Assembly (NCBI GenBank): GCA_017417585.1
Contig: JAFPYX010000045.1
Location: forward strand, 1 to 32,464
Direction: 5' to 3'
Source: Victivallales bacterium
GTDB lineage: Bacteria > Verrucomicrobiota > Lentisphaeria > Oligosphaerales > Oligosphaeraceae
DNA length: 32,464 bases
Made by a program: the position numbers and the translations under genes
The notes under the pieces: model-generated
Databases searched by the model: none
What the model saw: only the letters and a program-made list of their open reading frames with translations
What the model was told of the DNA's origin: nothing
Shown: positions 23,656 through 31,789 of the stretch, in pieces
Layout: each line of letters starts with the position of its first letter
Position numbering within the stretch: position 1 is the stretch's first letter

Positions 23656-26325
23656 TCAGCGGAAGAGCTTCTCGAAGCCGTCGCGGGCGTAGAAGGAGGG
23701 GCAGAAGGCCTGGTTGGCATCCTTGGCGATGCCGCCGCCGAGGCGCTTTGCGTTTCCGTTGAGTTTGTGGGCGGTGATGTTGCCGGTCTGGAGTGGGGTT
23801 TCCTGCACGTCGGCCCAGGCGTCGTTGTTGATGACCTTGTTTTCGCTCTTGAGCCGTTCTGCCAGGGCGATGACGTCGTTGAGTCGGCTGACGGCGGCGT
23901 TGTAGCTGGCTTCGGAGAGGCGCGGTCGGATGGAATCGAGGTAGGCCTGGCGTCGCGGTCCCTCCTTGAGGGCGACGATGGCGTCGTAGGTTTCGCGGTC
24001 GATCTTGTCCGGGAAGGCCAGAGTCTGGGCGCCCGTCACTCTCGTGATGGCGAGGGTGATGGTCTTGTCGGTGATTTTGGAGGCGTCGATGGTGAAGGTG
24101 CCGGTGATGCCGGGGGTTTGGAGGAGTCGCTGTCTAAGGGCTTCGGCGTTGGCGGGGTCGATCTGTTGGGCGATTAACAGCACCTGCGAGCGGAAGACAT
24201 TGGAGCGGCCCTTGTCGAGGGAGAACTTCATTGCGCCGGTGCGGTATTGAGAGAAGCTGGCATCGTTGTCGATGCCCTTGACGGTGACGGCGTGTGTCGT
24301 GCGGTCGATGTGGACGAAGTAGTTTAATTCATGTCGGTCCAGTTGGCCGGACACGAGGTCGAGCCATTGCAGGGGGTTGAGTTGGCGCTTGATTTCAGCC
24401 TTGATTCGTCGGGACTCGGCGGGACTCGGCGGGGGGGAGTTTCTTGACTTCCGCGGCGGTGAGGCCGTCTTCGGAGGAGGAGCGGCCGGCAACGAAATCA
24501 CTGGCGGAGGAACCCTGCGCCTTCTCCATGTAGAACCCGAAGACATCCTTGTGGATGCCGGCGGAGTAGTTGACGATCATTCCGCCCATGCCCAGTGCTT
24601 CGGCGGCCTTCTTGGAGGCGAAGTTGAGGTTGATGGTCTTTTGCAGCGGGTCGTAGTTATTGGCGCCGCCCACGGCGATGGACTGGAGTCCGGTGCGGCT
24701 TTCTGTCTCGCCCTTGAAGATGACGCTCGTGCCGTCGGTACGCGTCAGTTCGTAGACCATGCCCCCGTTACCGGTGCCGAGGTGGTAGTCCGAGACGATG
24801 TTGGCATCCTCGTTGGCGGGGTCCACGTCCGAGTCCTGCAGGCCGCGTGCGCGTGCCTCGACGACCGACGAGACAGAGAGTTCGCCTTTGAACACCGCCA
24901 TCGCCTCCGCGCCGGTGAAGAAGCGGTCCCTGGCGCGGAACTTGCAGATGATGTAGATGATTTCCTCGACCATGGGGGTGACGCCCTTGATGTGGCTGAC
25001 CATGTCGTTGAAGGGCATCTTGTTGTGGCCCAGCAGTTGCGGTACCTTATTGGCGGCGAGGTAGAGGTTCGTACCTTTCTGCGCGAAGTCGTTGGCGAGG
25101 GTGTTGAGTTCGTGGGACGTCTTGGTGGGGTCGAGTACGGCGTTGATGAGGGTGTCCATCGCATTGAGGAACTCGTTGCGGCGTGACAGCATTTGGACGA
25201 TTTTCTGACTCTCCCGGCAGCAGGCGGCTTCGTAGTGGGGGTCCAAGCTGTAGAGTTTCGTCGCGGTCGTGAAATATTTGCGCAGGATCGTTTCCCGCAC
25301 TTCTTTGCGGGCGGTCCGGAAGAGTTCCTCGGCCTTGGCGACCTCGCTTTCGAGGGCCTTGAGGATGTCCTTGGCGACCATCATGCGTCCGCCTGCGACC
25401 TCCACGCCGTTCTGACGGATGTCCTGGATGGCCGCCTTCATCGTGGCGATGTTGGTCTGGAGGGTTGCGAGTTCGTTCTTGACGATGGTGGCCGTGGGGT
25501 TGCGCCGGAAGGCGTCGATCTTTTCGGCAACGGGACGGAGGCGGGCGGTGATGTCCTGGTTGACCGTGGCGAGGGCGTCCGCAGTGCCGTGCATCGCGAT
25601 GGCCTGGCGCGGGAGCAGTTCAGAGACTTTGGCCCGGAGAATGGCGGCGACGTTGGGATCGGCGTTCTGGCCGCTGGCCGCGAGGTTCAGCGCAAATTCC
25701 TTCATCTGGTGGGTCAGCGTGAAGATTTCCGTCGCGCGGCGGTCGCTGAGCATACGGAAGTCGTTGATTGCAACGAAAATCTTCGCATCCACGCCCCGGT
25801 ATTGCGGATTCGCCTCCCGCATCTGCGCGTCGTGGCGGAGGAGGGTGTCAAGGCCCTTGGAGAGCTGCGCAAGAAGGTCCGAGAGGTCCTGCTGGGCCTT
25901 GATGGCGGCGGCCTTGCCGGCGGCGGTGGAGGTCCCGTCGAGCCGCCCGTTCCCGTCGATGGCCGCCGCAAGCTGGCTGCCGTTGAAGGAGGCGAGGGCC
26001 TTGAAGGTCTTGGCGGCCGTGTCGCCGGCCTTTTCGAGTGCCTTGAGCGAATTGCGGTCGAGGGCACCATCGTCAACGAGCCTCTGGAAGGTCCGCTTGA
26101 CCTTTGACCCAGTGAGGCTCGCGGTGGAGTTCTTGGCGGCCTTCAGGAGGAGGACGTCGAGCTGGCCGACCAGCTTGCCGGCGAGATGGGGCTGCTGCTG
26201 CTGCACTTCGGGGACCTGCTGCCCGGCGGCCTGCGGCTGCTGGGCACCCTGGGGGGGGCGGCCTCGACACCGCGGAGGAAGTAATCCATCGAAACATCAT
26301 TGATTTTCACATTGCGCACTGACAT
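23656..26325 (-). pseudogene. kinase-like large protein gene broken by two frameshifts
   Basis: If repaired this encodes about 889 residues. The start (ATG 26323-26325, AGGAG upstream) gives MSVRNVKINDVSMDYFLRGV, then runs out of frame at an 8-base C run of the coding strand (26251-26258). Adding one C continues into a Gln/Pro-rich linker and the main 24395-26206 frame. That frame is mostly helical and ends in a kinase-like N-lobe: Gly-rich loop LGTGNGGMVYEL and Lys in TSVIFKGE. A 10-bp tandem duplication (GGGACTCGGC twice, 24411-24430) then shifts the frame again. Removing one copy joins KKLPPAESRR to IKAEIKR and adds catalytic-loop-like LDRHELNYF and metal-binding-like GIDNDASF, as in PI-kinase/HipA-like or effector kinases. 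Possible secreted effector. The two shifts cancel, so either sequencing errors, slippage or decay are possible. Confidence 0.7.
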
Positions 26326-26580
26326 GGTTGTACTCCTGAAGTCGGTTTGGAAACTTGAATTCGGAATGGCGGGCCTCCGATAAAATTGGTTTGGCTCGAA
26401 AAAGTTCAAGGACGGTTCTATTTATGGAAATGACCAACCCCCTCAATTTCAGCACTGTAGTCTCGAACAACAGAGTGCAATACCATCTTTTTTCTGCTTT
26501 TCCAGTTCTGAACCCGACATTGTGTTGAAAAATCTTCGAAAGTGGGCTGCACCAAAAGCTCAAACGGTTGAGACGCAGAC

Positions 26581-26705
26581 GCCAGACGGCAGACGCAAAC
26601 GCAGGAAGGCGGATAGTCTGATAGCCATGTTACGGCGACCCAAGGAGCGAAGTGACGATTGGTATGCCTTGTGTTCTTTCCGGTGATGGTGATGTGCTAA
26701 TTCTC
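26581..26705. repeat. imperfect flanking repeat, copy 2
   Basis: Counterpart of 23139-23233, longer by an insertion (AAGGAGCGAAGTGACGATT region). It overlaps an inverted repeat GCTAAT-TCTCT-ATTAGC (26696-26712). The rest of the roughly 780-bp gap between the pseudogene start and pdxK holds one more small hairpin (GAAGCG/CGCTTC, 26766-26782), the pdxK promoter, and no gene I can support. Confidence 0.75.
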
Positions 26706-26972
26706 TATTAGCAGCATCGCACTGCGCTGGGTGTCACGAGCGGCTCTTTACCGTACGGGCGTGATGAAGCGTCTTTCGCTTCTTCGTTTGGCGATGACAA
26801 ATGGTATCGTGAGTTTAATGTTGCCGTCGAGCGATATCTCAATCCTTTGCTGATTCATTCCAAACCTCCTGCATCAGCGGTGCGAAGCTCGCCGTATTAA
26901 GCGGTATTTCGCCCTTTTCCCCGTTGTATGACAGGAATCATCTACAAAATACAACTTTTTTAGAAGTTTTTA

Positions 26973-27001
26973 TTAACAAAGTAAAAATAATGGTATATAG
27001 T
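26973..27001 (+). promoter_or_regulatory. sigma-70-type promoter for the pdxK-sulfur operon
   Basis: TTAACA (26973-26978) and TATAGT (26996-27001) are separated by 17 bp in a strongly AT-rich stretch. The TATAAT at 27005-27010 has no good -35 box. The start of transcription would fall near 27008, about 95 bp before pdxK, leaving a leader long enough for regulation. Confidence 0.5.
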
Positions 27002-27021
27002 ATGTATAATTTCTTATAAAT

Positions 27022-27038
27022 ACTACTTGTTTGGTAGT
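27022..27038 (+). promoter_or_regulatory. candidate operator: ACTAC-N7-GTAGT inverted repeat
   Basis: A perfect 5-bp inverted repeat (27022-27026 and 27034-27038) sits just past the predicted transcription start, where a bound repressor would block the operon. Short dyads of this sort are used by Rrf2-type (CymR/IscR) sulfur regulators, but the half-sites are too short to name a regulator. Confidence 0.35.
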
Positions 27039-27102
27039 GTAATTATGAGGAAATTACTTTCGAAGGCAAGATTTCAAAGCATCCAAACAGGGGGAAATAG
27101 CG

Positions 27103-27906
27103 ATGAAAAAAGGATTGACCATAGCAGGCTCGGATTGCAGCGGCGGAGCGGGTATCCAGGCCGACCTCAAGACGTTTCAGGAGCGCGATGTCTATGGGAT
27201 GAGCATCCTGACCTGTCTGGTGGCGATGACGCCGGAAGACTGGACGCATATCGTCAGGCCGGTGGAATTGGAGATGATCCGCCATCAATTCCGCACGGCT
27301 TTTCCTGGCGTGAACGGCATAGACGCCGTCAAGACAGGAATGCTGCCGACGGTAGAAATCATCGAGACAGTGGGTGAATTGCTGGCGGAGGTGCGTCCCG
27401 CTCATCTGGTAATTGACCCCGTGATGGTATGCAAGGGAACGAAAGAGCCGCTGTTCCCCGAGAACACAAAGGCGATGATCCGTAGCCTGCTGCCGTTGGC
27501 GGAAGTGGTGACACCAAATACTTTCGAGGCGATTCAACTGTCGGGACTGCCCGATTTCCAAAGCGAGGATGACCTTCTGGAGGCTGCAAAGCGCATCTGC
27601 GCCCTTGGTCCGAAATACACAGTCATCAAGGCGGCACGCATCTTCGACGGAAAGAGCGTCGATTTGCTTTACGACGGTCGGGAGCCATTCTGGATCCGGG
27701 AAGAAAAAGTCGCAACGGCATGGACGCACGGTGCAGGCTGCTCCTTCTCCGCCTGCCTGACGGCGGAACTGGCCAAAGGAGCGCCTGTTCGTGAAGCATT
27801 TTTGACGGCCCATGCCTTTGTCCGCCAGGGGCTGATTCATTCCTTCCCATTGAACGACCATGTCGGTCCGATTTACCACAAGGCATACGCCAAATATGGC
27901 GCATGA
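27103..27906 (+). CDS. pdxK: pyridoxal/pyridoxine kinase, ThiD-like
   Basis: 267 residues of the ribokinase superfamily. N-terminal AGSDCSGGAGIQADLKTF is shared by ThiD and the Gram-positive-type PdxK. The C-terminal WTHGAGCSFSACLTAEL (HGAGC at 209-213) carries the anion hole, with Cys213 placed as in the PdxK subgroup that phosphorylates pyridoxal and pyridoxine; KTGMLP and VVTPNTFEAIQLSG are also typical. PLP is the cofactor of two other enzymes in this operon (cysteine synthase and cysteine desulfurase). The context therefore favours PdxK over a purely thiamine-pathway ThiD. It has an AGGGGG-type site, is first gene in the operon, and lies 49 bp before cysteine synthase. Confidence 0.82.
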   Translation: MKKGLTIAGSDCSGGAGIQADLKTFQERDVYGMSILTCLVAMTPEDWTHIVRPVELEMIRHQFRTAFPGVNGIDAVKTGMLPTVEIIETVGELLAEVRPAHLVIDPVMVCKGTKEPLFPENTKAMIRSLLPLAEVVTPNTFEAIQLSGLPDFQSEDDLLEAAKRICALGPKYTVIKAARIFDGKSVDLLYDGREPFWIREEKVATAWTHGAGCSFSACLTAELAKGAPVREAFLTAHAFVRQGLIHSFPLNDHVGPIYHKAYAKYGA

Positions 27907-27955
27907 CAATTGAATCAAAAGGATTTAACGATAAACAAAACAGATTGAACCGCAA

Positions 27956-28864
27956 ATGAAGAAAGCCCAGACATTATTCGATACGGTGGGGAATACGCCC
28001 CTGCTGCGACTGCCGTCCATTGAGGGTGAGCTGAACGCCGTGGAACTGTACGCGAAGGCGGAGTATTTCAATCCGACTGGTTCCGTGAAAGACCGCGCGG
28101 CGAAGGCGATGATTCTGGACGGAATCGCCCGCGGGGTGCTGACTCATGACAAGACAATCATTGACGCGACGAGCGGGAACACAGGAATCGCCTATGCGGC
28201 GCTAGGCGCCTCGTTGGGATACAAGGTGGCATTATGCCTTCCGGCAAACGCAACGGATGAGCGCAAAAAACTAATGAAACTCTACGGCGCCGAAATCATT
28301 GAAACGGACCCGCTGGAAAGTTCGGATGGCGCATACAACGAATGCCGTCGTCTGGTAGCCGAACAACCAGAGAAATATTTCCATCCCGACCAATACAACA
28401 ACGACGCGAACTGGAAGGCCCATTTTGACGGCACCGCAGTTGAAATCTGGGAGCAGACGGAGCATCGTGTGACGCATTTCGTGGCGGGGACCGGCACATC
28501 AGGAACCTTCATGGGGACGAGCCGCGGGCTGAAACACTTGAACCCACAGGTGAAATCCGTGCTGATGCAGCCGGATTCGCCCTTTCATGGGCTGGAGGGA
28601 ATGAAACACATGGCCTCGACCATCCATCCGGGCTTCTTCGATGAATCGATTGCGGATGTCAAGCTTGAAGTTTCGACGGAGGAAGCATACGCGATGACAC
28701 GGAGGCTGGCCCATGAGGAGGCGCTTCTAGTCGGCATCAGCTCGGGGGCGAATGTCGCGGCCGCATTGAAACTGGCGAAGACGCTGCCTCCCGGCTCCGT
28801 GGTCGTCACCATTCTTTGCGACAACGGGAATCGCTATCTTTCCGCGGAATTCTGGGAGGGATGA
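27956..28864 (+). CDS. cysK: PLP-dependent cysteine synthase (CysK/CysM family)
   Basis: 302 residues, fold-type II PLP enzyme, close to CysM length. The PLP Lys is K45 in NPTGSVKDRAAK. DATSGNTGIAYAALGAS binds the substrate carboxylate and AGTGTSGTFMGTSRG the PLP phosphate; VGISSGAN and DNGNRYLSAEFW are typical C-terminal segments. It makes cysteine from an activated serine (O-acetyl- or O-phosphoserine) and a sulfur donor. Next to CysO- and Mec-like genes the donor is probably a protein thiocarboxylate, as for mycobacterial CysM, rather than free sulfide. Substrate choice cannot be read from the sequence. It overlaps the mec start by 4 bp. Confidence 0.85.
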   Translation: MKKAQTLFDTVGNTPLLRLPSIEGELNAVELYAKAEYFNPTGSVKDRAAKAMILDGIARGVLTHDKTIIDATSGNTGIAYAALGASLGYKVALCLPANATDERKKLMKLYGAEIIETDPLESSDGAYNECRRLVAEQPEKYFHPDQYNNDANWKAHFDGTAVEIWEQTEHRVTHFVAGTGTSGTFMGTSRGLKHLNPQVKSVLMQPDSPFHGLEGMKHMASTIHPGFFDESIADVKLEVSTEEAYAMTRRLAHEEALLVGISSGANVAAALKLAKTLPPGSVVVTILCDNGNRYLSAEFWEG

Positions 28865-29292
28865 CGATGCTGAAATTGACCAGACAAATCGAAGATGGAA
28901 TCAGAAAGGCGGGAGCTGAGGCATATCCAAATGAATGCTGCGGGATTCTTTTCGGAAGCGAAGAAGACGGCAACCATGTCGTGAAAGCGTTGAAAGCGAT
29001 TGACAACGCGCGTGAAAGCGGTGAACAATACCATCGCTTTCTGATTACGGCGGAGGAGATGATGCAGGCGGAACTGGAGGCGCGTCGGCTTGGGCTCGAG
29101 ATCATCGGGTTCTATCATTCGCATCCGGACCACCCCGCCAGACCATCGGACTATGACCGTGACCATGCGTTGCCATTTTATTCGTATGTCATTCTGCGTG
29201 TGGCGGAAGGCAAGCCCGAAACGATGACCAGCTGGCTCCTGCGGCCCAGCCGCGAGGCTTTTGACAATGAACCATTTGAAATTGAACCATAA
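28861..29292 (+). CDS. mec: JAMM/MPN+ zinc peptidase, Mec-like
   Basis: 143 residues. The JAMM metal motif is complete: E25 in PNECCGIL, H86 and H88 in YHSHPDHP, and S96/D99 in PSDYD. In Mycobacterium Mec+ releases cysteine from the CysO-Cys adduct; QbsD-type relatives trim C-terminal residues from ThiS-like carriers to expose Gly-Gly. Both jobs would fit here because the next gene's carrier is encoded as Gly-Gly-Cys. The ATG at 28861 overlaps the cysteine-synthase stop (ATGA); a second ATG at 28867 is possible. The carrier gene starts 15 bp downstream. Confidence 0.9.
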   Translation: MTMLKLTRQIEDGIRKAGAEAYPNECCGILFGSEEDGNHVVKALKAIDNARESGEQYHRFLITAEEMMQAELEARRLGLEIIGFYHSHPDHPARPSDYDRDHALPFYSYVILRVAEGKPETMTSWLLRPSREAFDNEPFEIEP

Positions 29293-29307
29293 GCAAGGAG
29301 GCTTGAC

Positions 29308-29586
29308 ATGAGCGTGACAATTTTAATTCCAACCGCATTGAGATCTTTTGTGGACCGCAAGTCCGAAGTCGAAGTGGAAGGCTCCACCGTAGGAGAGGCT
29401 CTTGCCAACCTCGCCGGCCAGTATCCCGATCTGAAGCATCAGATTTATGAAGACGACGTGAAACTTCGCGGCTTTGTGAACGTTTTCGTCGATGGGACGA
29501 ACATCAAGAAACTGGACGGGCTTGAAACGAAACTCGCGCAAAGCGCGACCGTGATGCTCGTTCCAGCCATTGCGGGAGGATGCTGA
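29308..29586 (+). CDS. cysO: CysO/ThiS-like ubiquitin-fold sulfur carrier ending in Gly-Gly-Cys
   Basis: A 92-residue MoaD/ThiS/CysO-family protein. The body (VTILIPTALRSFVDRKSEVE, GFVNVFVDGTNIKKLDGL, SATVMLVPAIAGGC) matches CysO most closely, including IPT-LR near the start and VPA-AGG at the end. Mature CysO ends in Gly-Gly, the C-terminal Gly carrying the thiocarboxylate sulfur; here a Cys codon (TGC, 29581-29583) follows before the stop. The encoded product is thus equal to a CysO-Cys adduct and would need Mec (upstream gene) before MoeZ-type activation (downstream gene, 3 bp away). Ribosome site AAGGAGG just upstream. Confidence 0.9.
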   Translation: MSVTILIPTALRSFVDRKSEVEVEGSTVGEALANLAGQYPDLKHQIYEDDVKLRGFVNVFVDGTNIKKLDGLETKLAQSATVMLVPAIAGGC

Positions 29587-29589
29587 AAC

Positions 29590-30774
29590 ATGAGCAAAAG
29601 TAGTATAAAAAGTGTTGTTCCTGAAGAACGCTGGGGCGAACTGAACCATGACGATCTCACGCGTTACAGCCGCCAACTTCTTCTGTCTGAAATCGGCATC
29701 GAAGGGCAGCGGAAACTGAAAGGCGCGAAAGTCCTGGTCGTCGGCACCGGCGGTTTGGGAGCGCCATTGGCGCTTTATCTGGCCGCGGCGGGCGTGGGGA
29801 CCCTCGGTCTCGTGGATTTCGACAACGTCGATATCTCAAATCTCCATCGCCAGATCATCCACGGCACACGGGATGTGAACCGCCCGAAGGTCGCCTCCGC
29901 ACGCGACCGCATCCGTGCGTTGAACCCGCTGGTCAACGTGGTCACCTACAATGAGCCGTTGAAAAGCGAAAACGCGCTGGACATCATCCGCGAGTACGAT
30001 GTGGTCGCGGACGGAACGGACAACTACCCGACCCGCTATCTGGTGAACGACGCCTGCGTGCTGCTCGGCAAACCGAACGTGTACGGTTCGGTGTTCCAGT
30101 TCGAAGGGCAGGCAAGCGTGTTCTACGCCAAGCAAGGCCCGTGCTACCGTTGCCTGTACCGCGAGCCACCGCCGCCGGGGCTGGTTCCCTCCTGCGCGGA
30201 AGGCGGCGTTCTGGGCGTTCTGCCGGGCGTTGTCGGAATGCTGCAGGCCAATGAAGTCATCAAACTGCTAGTCGGCGGTGGCGACACGCTGACGGGGCGT
30301 CTCCTGCTCTACGACGCGTGGAAAATGAAATTCCGCGAGTTGAAACTGGAGAAGGATCCGGAATGCCCGATCTGCGGAAAGCATCCGACCATTACAAAAC
30401 TCATCGACTACGAGCAGTTCTGCGGCATGAAGCAGAACCAGGACGACACACCCGTGGAGTCCATTACCGCCACCGAACTGAAACGGCGCTTCGACGCGAA
30501 CGAGCCTGTGCAGGTGGTCGATCTTCGTGAACCGCATGAGCGTGCTTACTTCAAGTTCCCGAACGCGATAACGATACCGCTTGGACAAGTAATCCGCAGG
30601 AAGGATGAACTGGACCCGTCTATCGATACCGTCTTTGTTTGCAAAATCGGCCAGCGTAGCATTCTTGCCGTGCGCAACCTGCGCGCGGCAGGCTACCAAG
30701 GCAGGCTGATGAACCTCCTGGACGGCGTTCAGGGGTGGAAAAATGAAGTCGATCCAAATGTGAAACTAATCTGA
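29590..30774 (+). CDS. moeZ: MoeZ-like E1 adenylyltransferase/rhodanese fusion
   Basis: 394 residues. The N-terminal ThiF/MoeB-type E1 domain has VVGTGGLGAPLALYL (nucleotide loop), DFDNVDISNLHRQ (Mg/adenylate) and DGTDNYPTRYL, with zinc Cys pairs C185/C188 (CYRC) and C259/C262 (CPIC). The C-terminal rhodanese domain (about 290-394) holds the active-site loop CKIGQRS with Cys351. Such fusions adenylate the carrier C-terminus and transfer persulfide sulfur to make the thiocarboxylate; in mycobacteria MoeZ does this for CysO. A cysteine desulfurase is a natural persulfide donor and is encoded two genes downstream. It starts 3 bp after the carrier gene. Confidence 0.92.
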   Translation: MSKSSIKSVVPEERWGELNHDDLTRYSRQLLLSEIGIEGQRKLKGAKVLVVGTGGLGAPLALYLAAAGVGTLGLVDFDNVDISNLHRQIIHGTRDVNRPKVASARDRIRALNPLVNVVTYNEPLKSENALDIIREYDVVADGTDNYPTRYLVNDACVLLGKPNVYGSVFQFEGQASVFYAKQGPCYRCLYREPPPPGLVPSCAEGGVLGVLPGVVGMLQANEVIKLLVGGGDTLTGRLLLYDAWKMKFRELKLEKDPECPICGKHPTITKLIDYEQFCGMKQNQDDTPVESITATELKRRFDANEPVQVVDLREPHERAYFKFPNAITIPLGQVIRRKDELDPSIDTVFVCKIGQRSILAVRNLRAAGYQGRLMNLLDGVQGWKNEVDPNVKLI

Positions 30775-30832
30775 TTTGCCTTCCCTTGGCGAATCATCTC
30801 AAGAAAAAACAAAACAACAAGGAATCAAAAAC

Positions 30833-31789
30833 ATGTCTGAGGAAATCAAAATCAACGCATTGGGGAAGGCTGCAGCGTATCAACTTGCAGATGTCTCGAA
30901 GACCAAACCGCAATTCGGGTTGCTGACCCCGAAATGGCTTTCCAAATTTTTGGAATTCAAGGGATTGGATGCTGGTATCTACCGCGTCAACCGCGTTAAG
31001 GTAGGCAATACGCCGTTGGAAGTGCTTTGCAGTTCCAAGCCCAAGAGCGACACCATCCCGCAGGGGTTCATCGACTATGAGGCGAAGCCGCGCGAATATA
31101 TCCTCAATTCGATCTCCACCATCATCAATGTCAACACGCAGGTGGCGGATGTATTCAGTTCGCCTTACGACCAGACCAAGGAGCAGCTTGCCCTCGCGGT
31201 GGAGAGTCTTCGCGAACGCCAGGAGAGCCAGCTCATCAACAACGACGACTACGGCCTGCTGAAGAACGTGCCCGATTCACAGCGCATTCAGCCGCACAAC
31301 AGCGTCGGTGCACCCACGCCGGACGATCTGGACGAACTCATCTCCAAGGTGTGGAAGGAGCCATCCTTCTTCCTCGCGCATCCCCGTGCCATTGCCGCGT
31401 TCGAACGCGAATGCACGCGGCGGGGCGTGCCGCCAGTCACCGCCAATATCAACGGCGGAAATTTCATCCTCTGGCGCGGCATTCCGCTGATTCCATCCGA
31501 CAAGATGTTGGTCGATGGCCTGAAGAACCCGAAATCCCAGAGTGGCAAGACGAACATTCTGCTCATACGAACCGGCGAAACAAAACGCGGCGTCATCGGA
31601 TTGTATCAAACTGGTTTGCAGGGCGAGCAGTCGCGCGGTCTTTCCATCCGTTTCAGAGGGATCGACGACAAGGGAATCGCCTCTTATCTGCTGTCGCTGT
31701 ATTGCTCCGCGGCGATTCTGGCCGACGATGCCATAGCGGTTCTTGAAGACGTGGAGGTTGGTGAATACTATGACTATAAACGAGACTAA
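30833..31789 (+). CDS. family 2A encapsulin shell protein (SrpI-like)
   Basis: 318 residues from the ATG at 30833 with an AAGGA site (spacing 9); an open frame from 30776 is out of the ribosome-site context. The whole length follows the SrpI family: AAAYQLADVSKTKPQFGLLT, WLSKFLEF, DAGIYRVNRV (46-55), FIDYEAKPREY, LNSISTIINV and SSPYDQTKEQLALAVESL with the helix RERQESQLINNDDYGLL, and an HK97-type A-domain (ALYC-like YLLSLYCSAAILADDA). Encapsulins self-assemble into protein shells; in family 2A the usual cargo is a cysteine desulfurase with a disordered N-terminus. The next gene is just that and overlaps this gene by 20 bp. Sulfur storage has been reported for such compartments. Confidence 0.88.
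   Translation: MSEEIKINALGKAAAYQLADVSKTKPQFGLLTPKWLSKFLEFKGLDAGIYRVNRVKVGNTPLEVLCSSKPKSDTIPQGFIDYEAKPREYILNSISTIINVNTQVADVFSSPYDQTKEQLALAVESLRERQESQLINNDDYGLLKNVPDSQRIQPHNSVGAPTPDDLDELISKVWKEPSFFLAHPRAIAAFERECTRRGVPPVTANINGGNFILWRGIPLIPSDKMLVDGLKNPKSQSGKTNILLIRTGETKRGVIGLYQTGLQGEQSRGLSIRFRGIDDKGIASYLLSLYCSAAILADDAIAVLEDVEVGEYYDYKRD

Noticed and set aside
23623..24177. Plus-strand frames over the kinase-like gene (also 24377-25186, 25193-26107 and 25419-26303)
   Set aside because: They are antisense shadows of a high-GC gene, rich in Gly/Val/Asp or Arg/Ser, without motifs.
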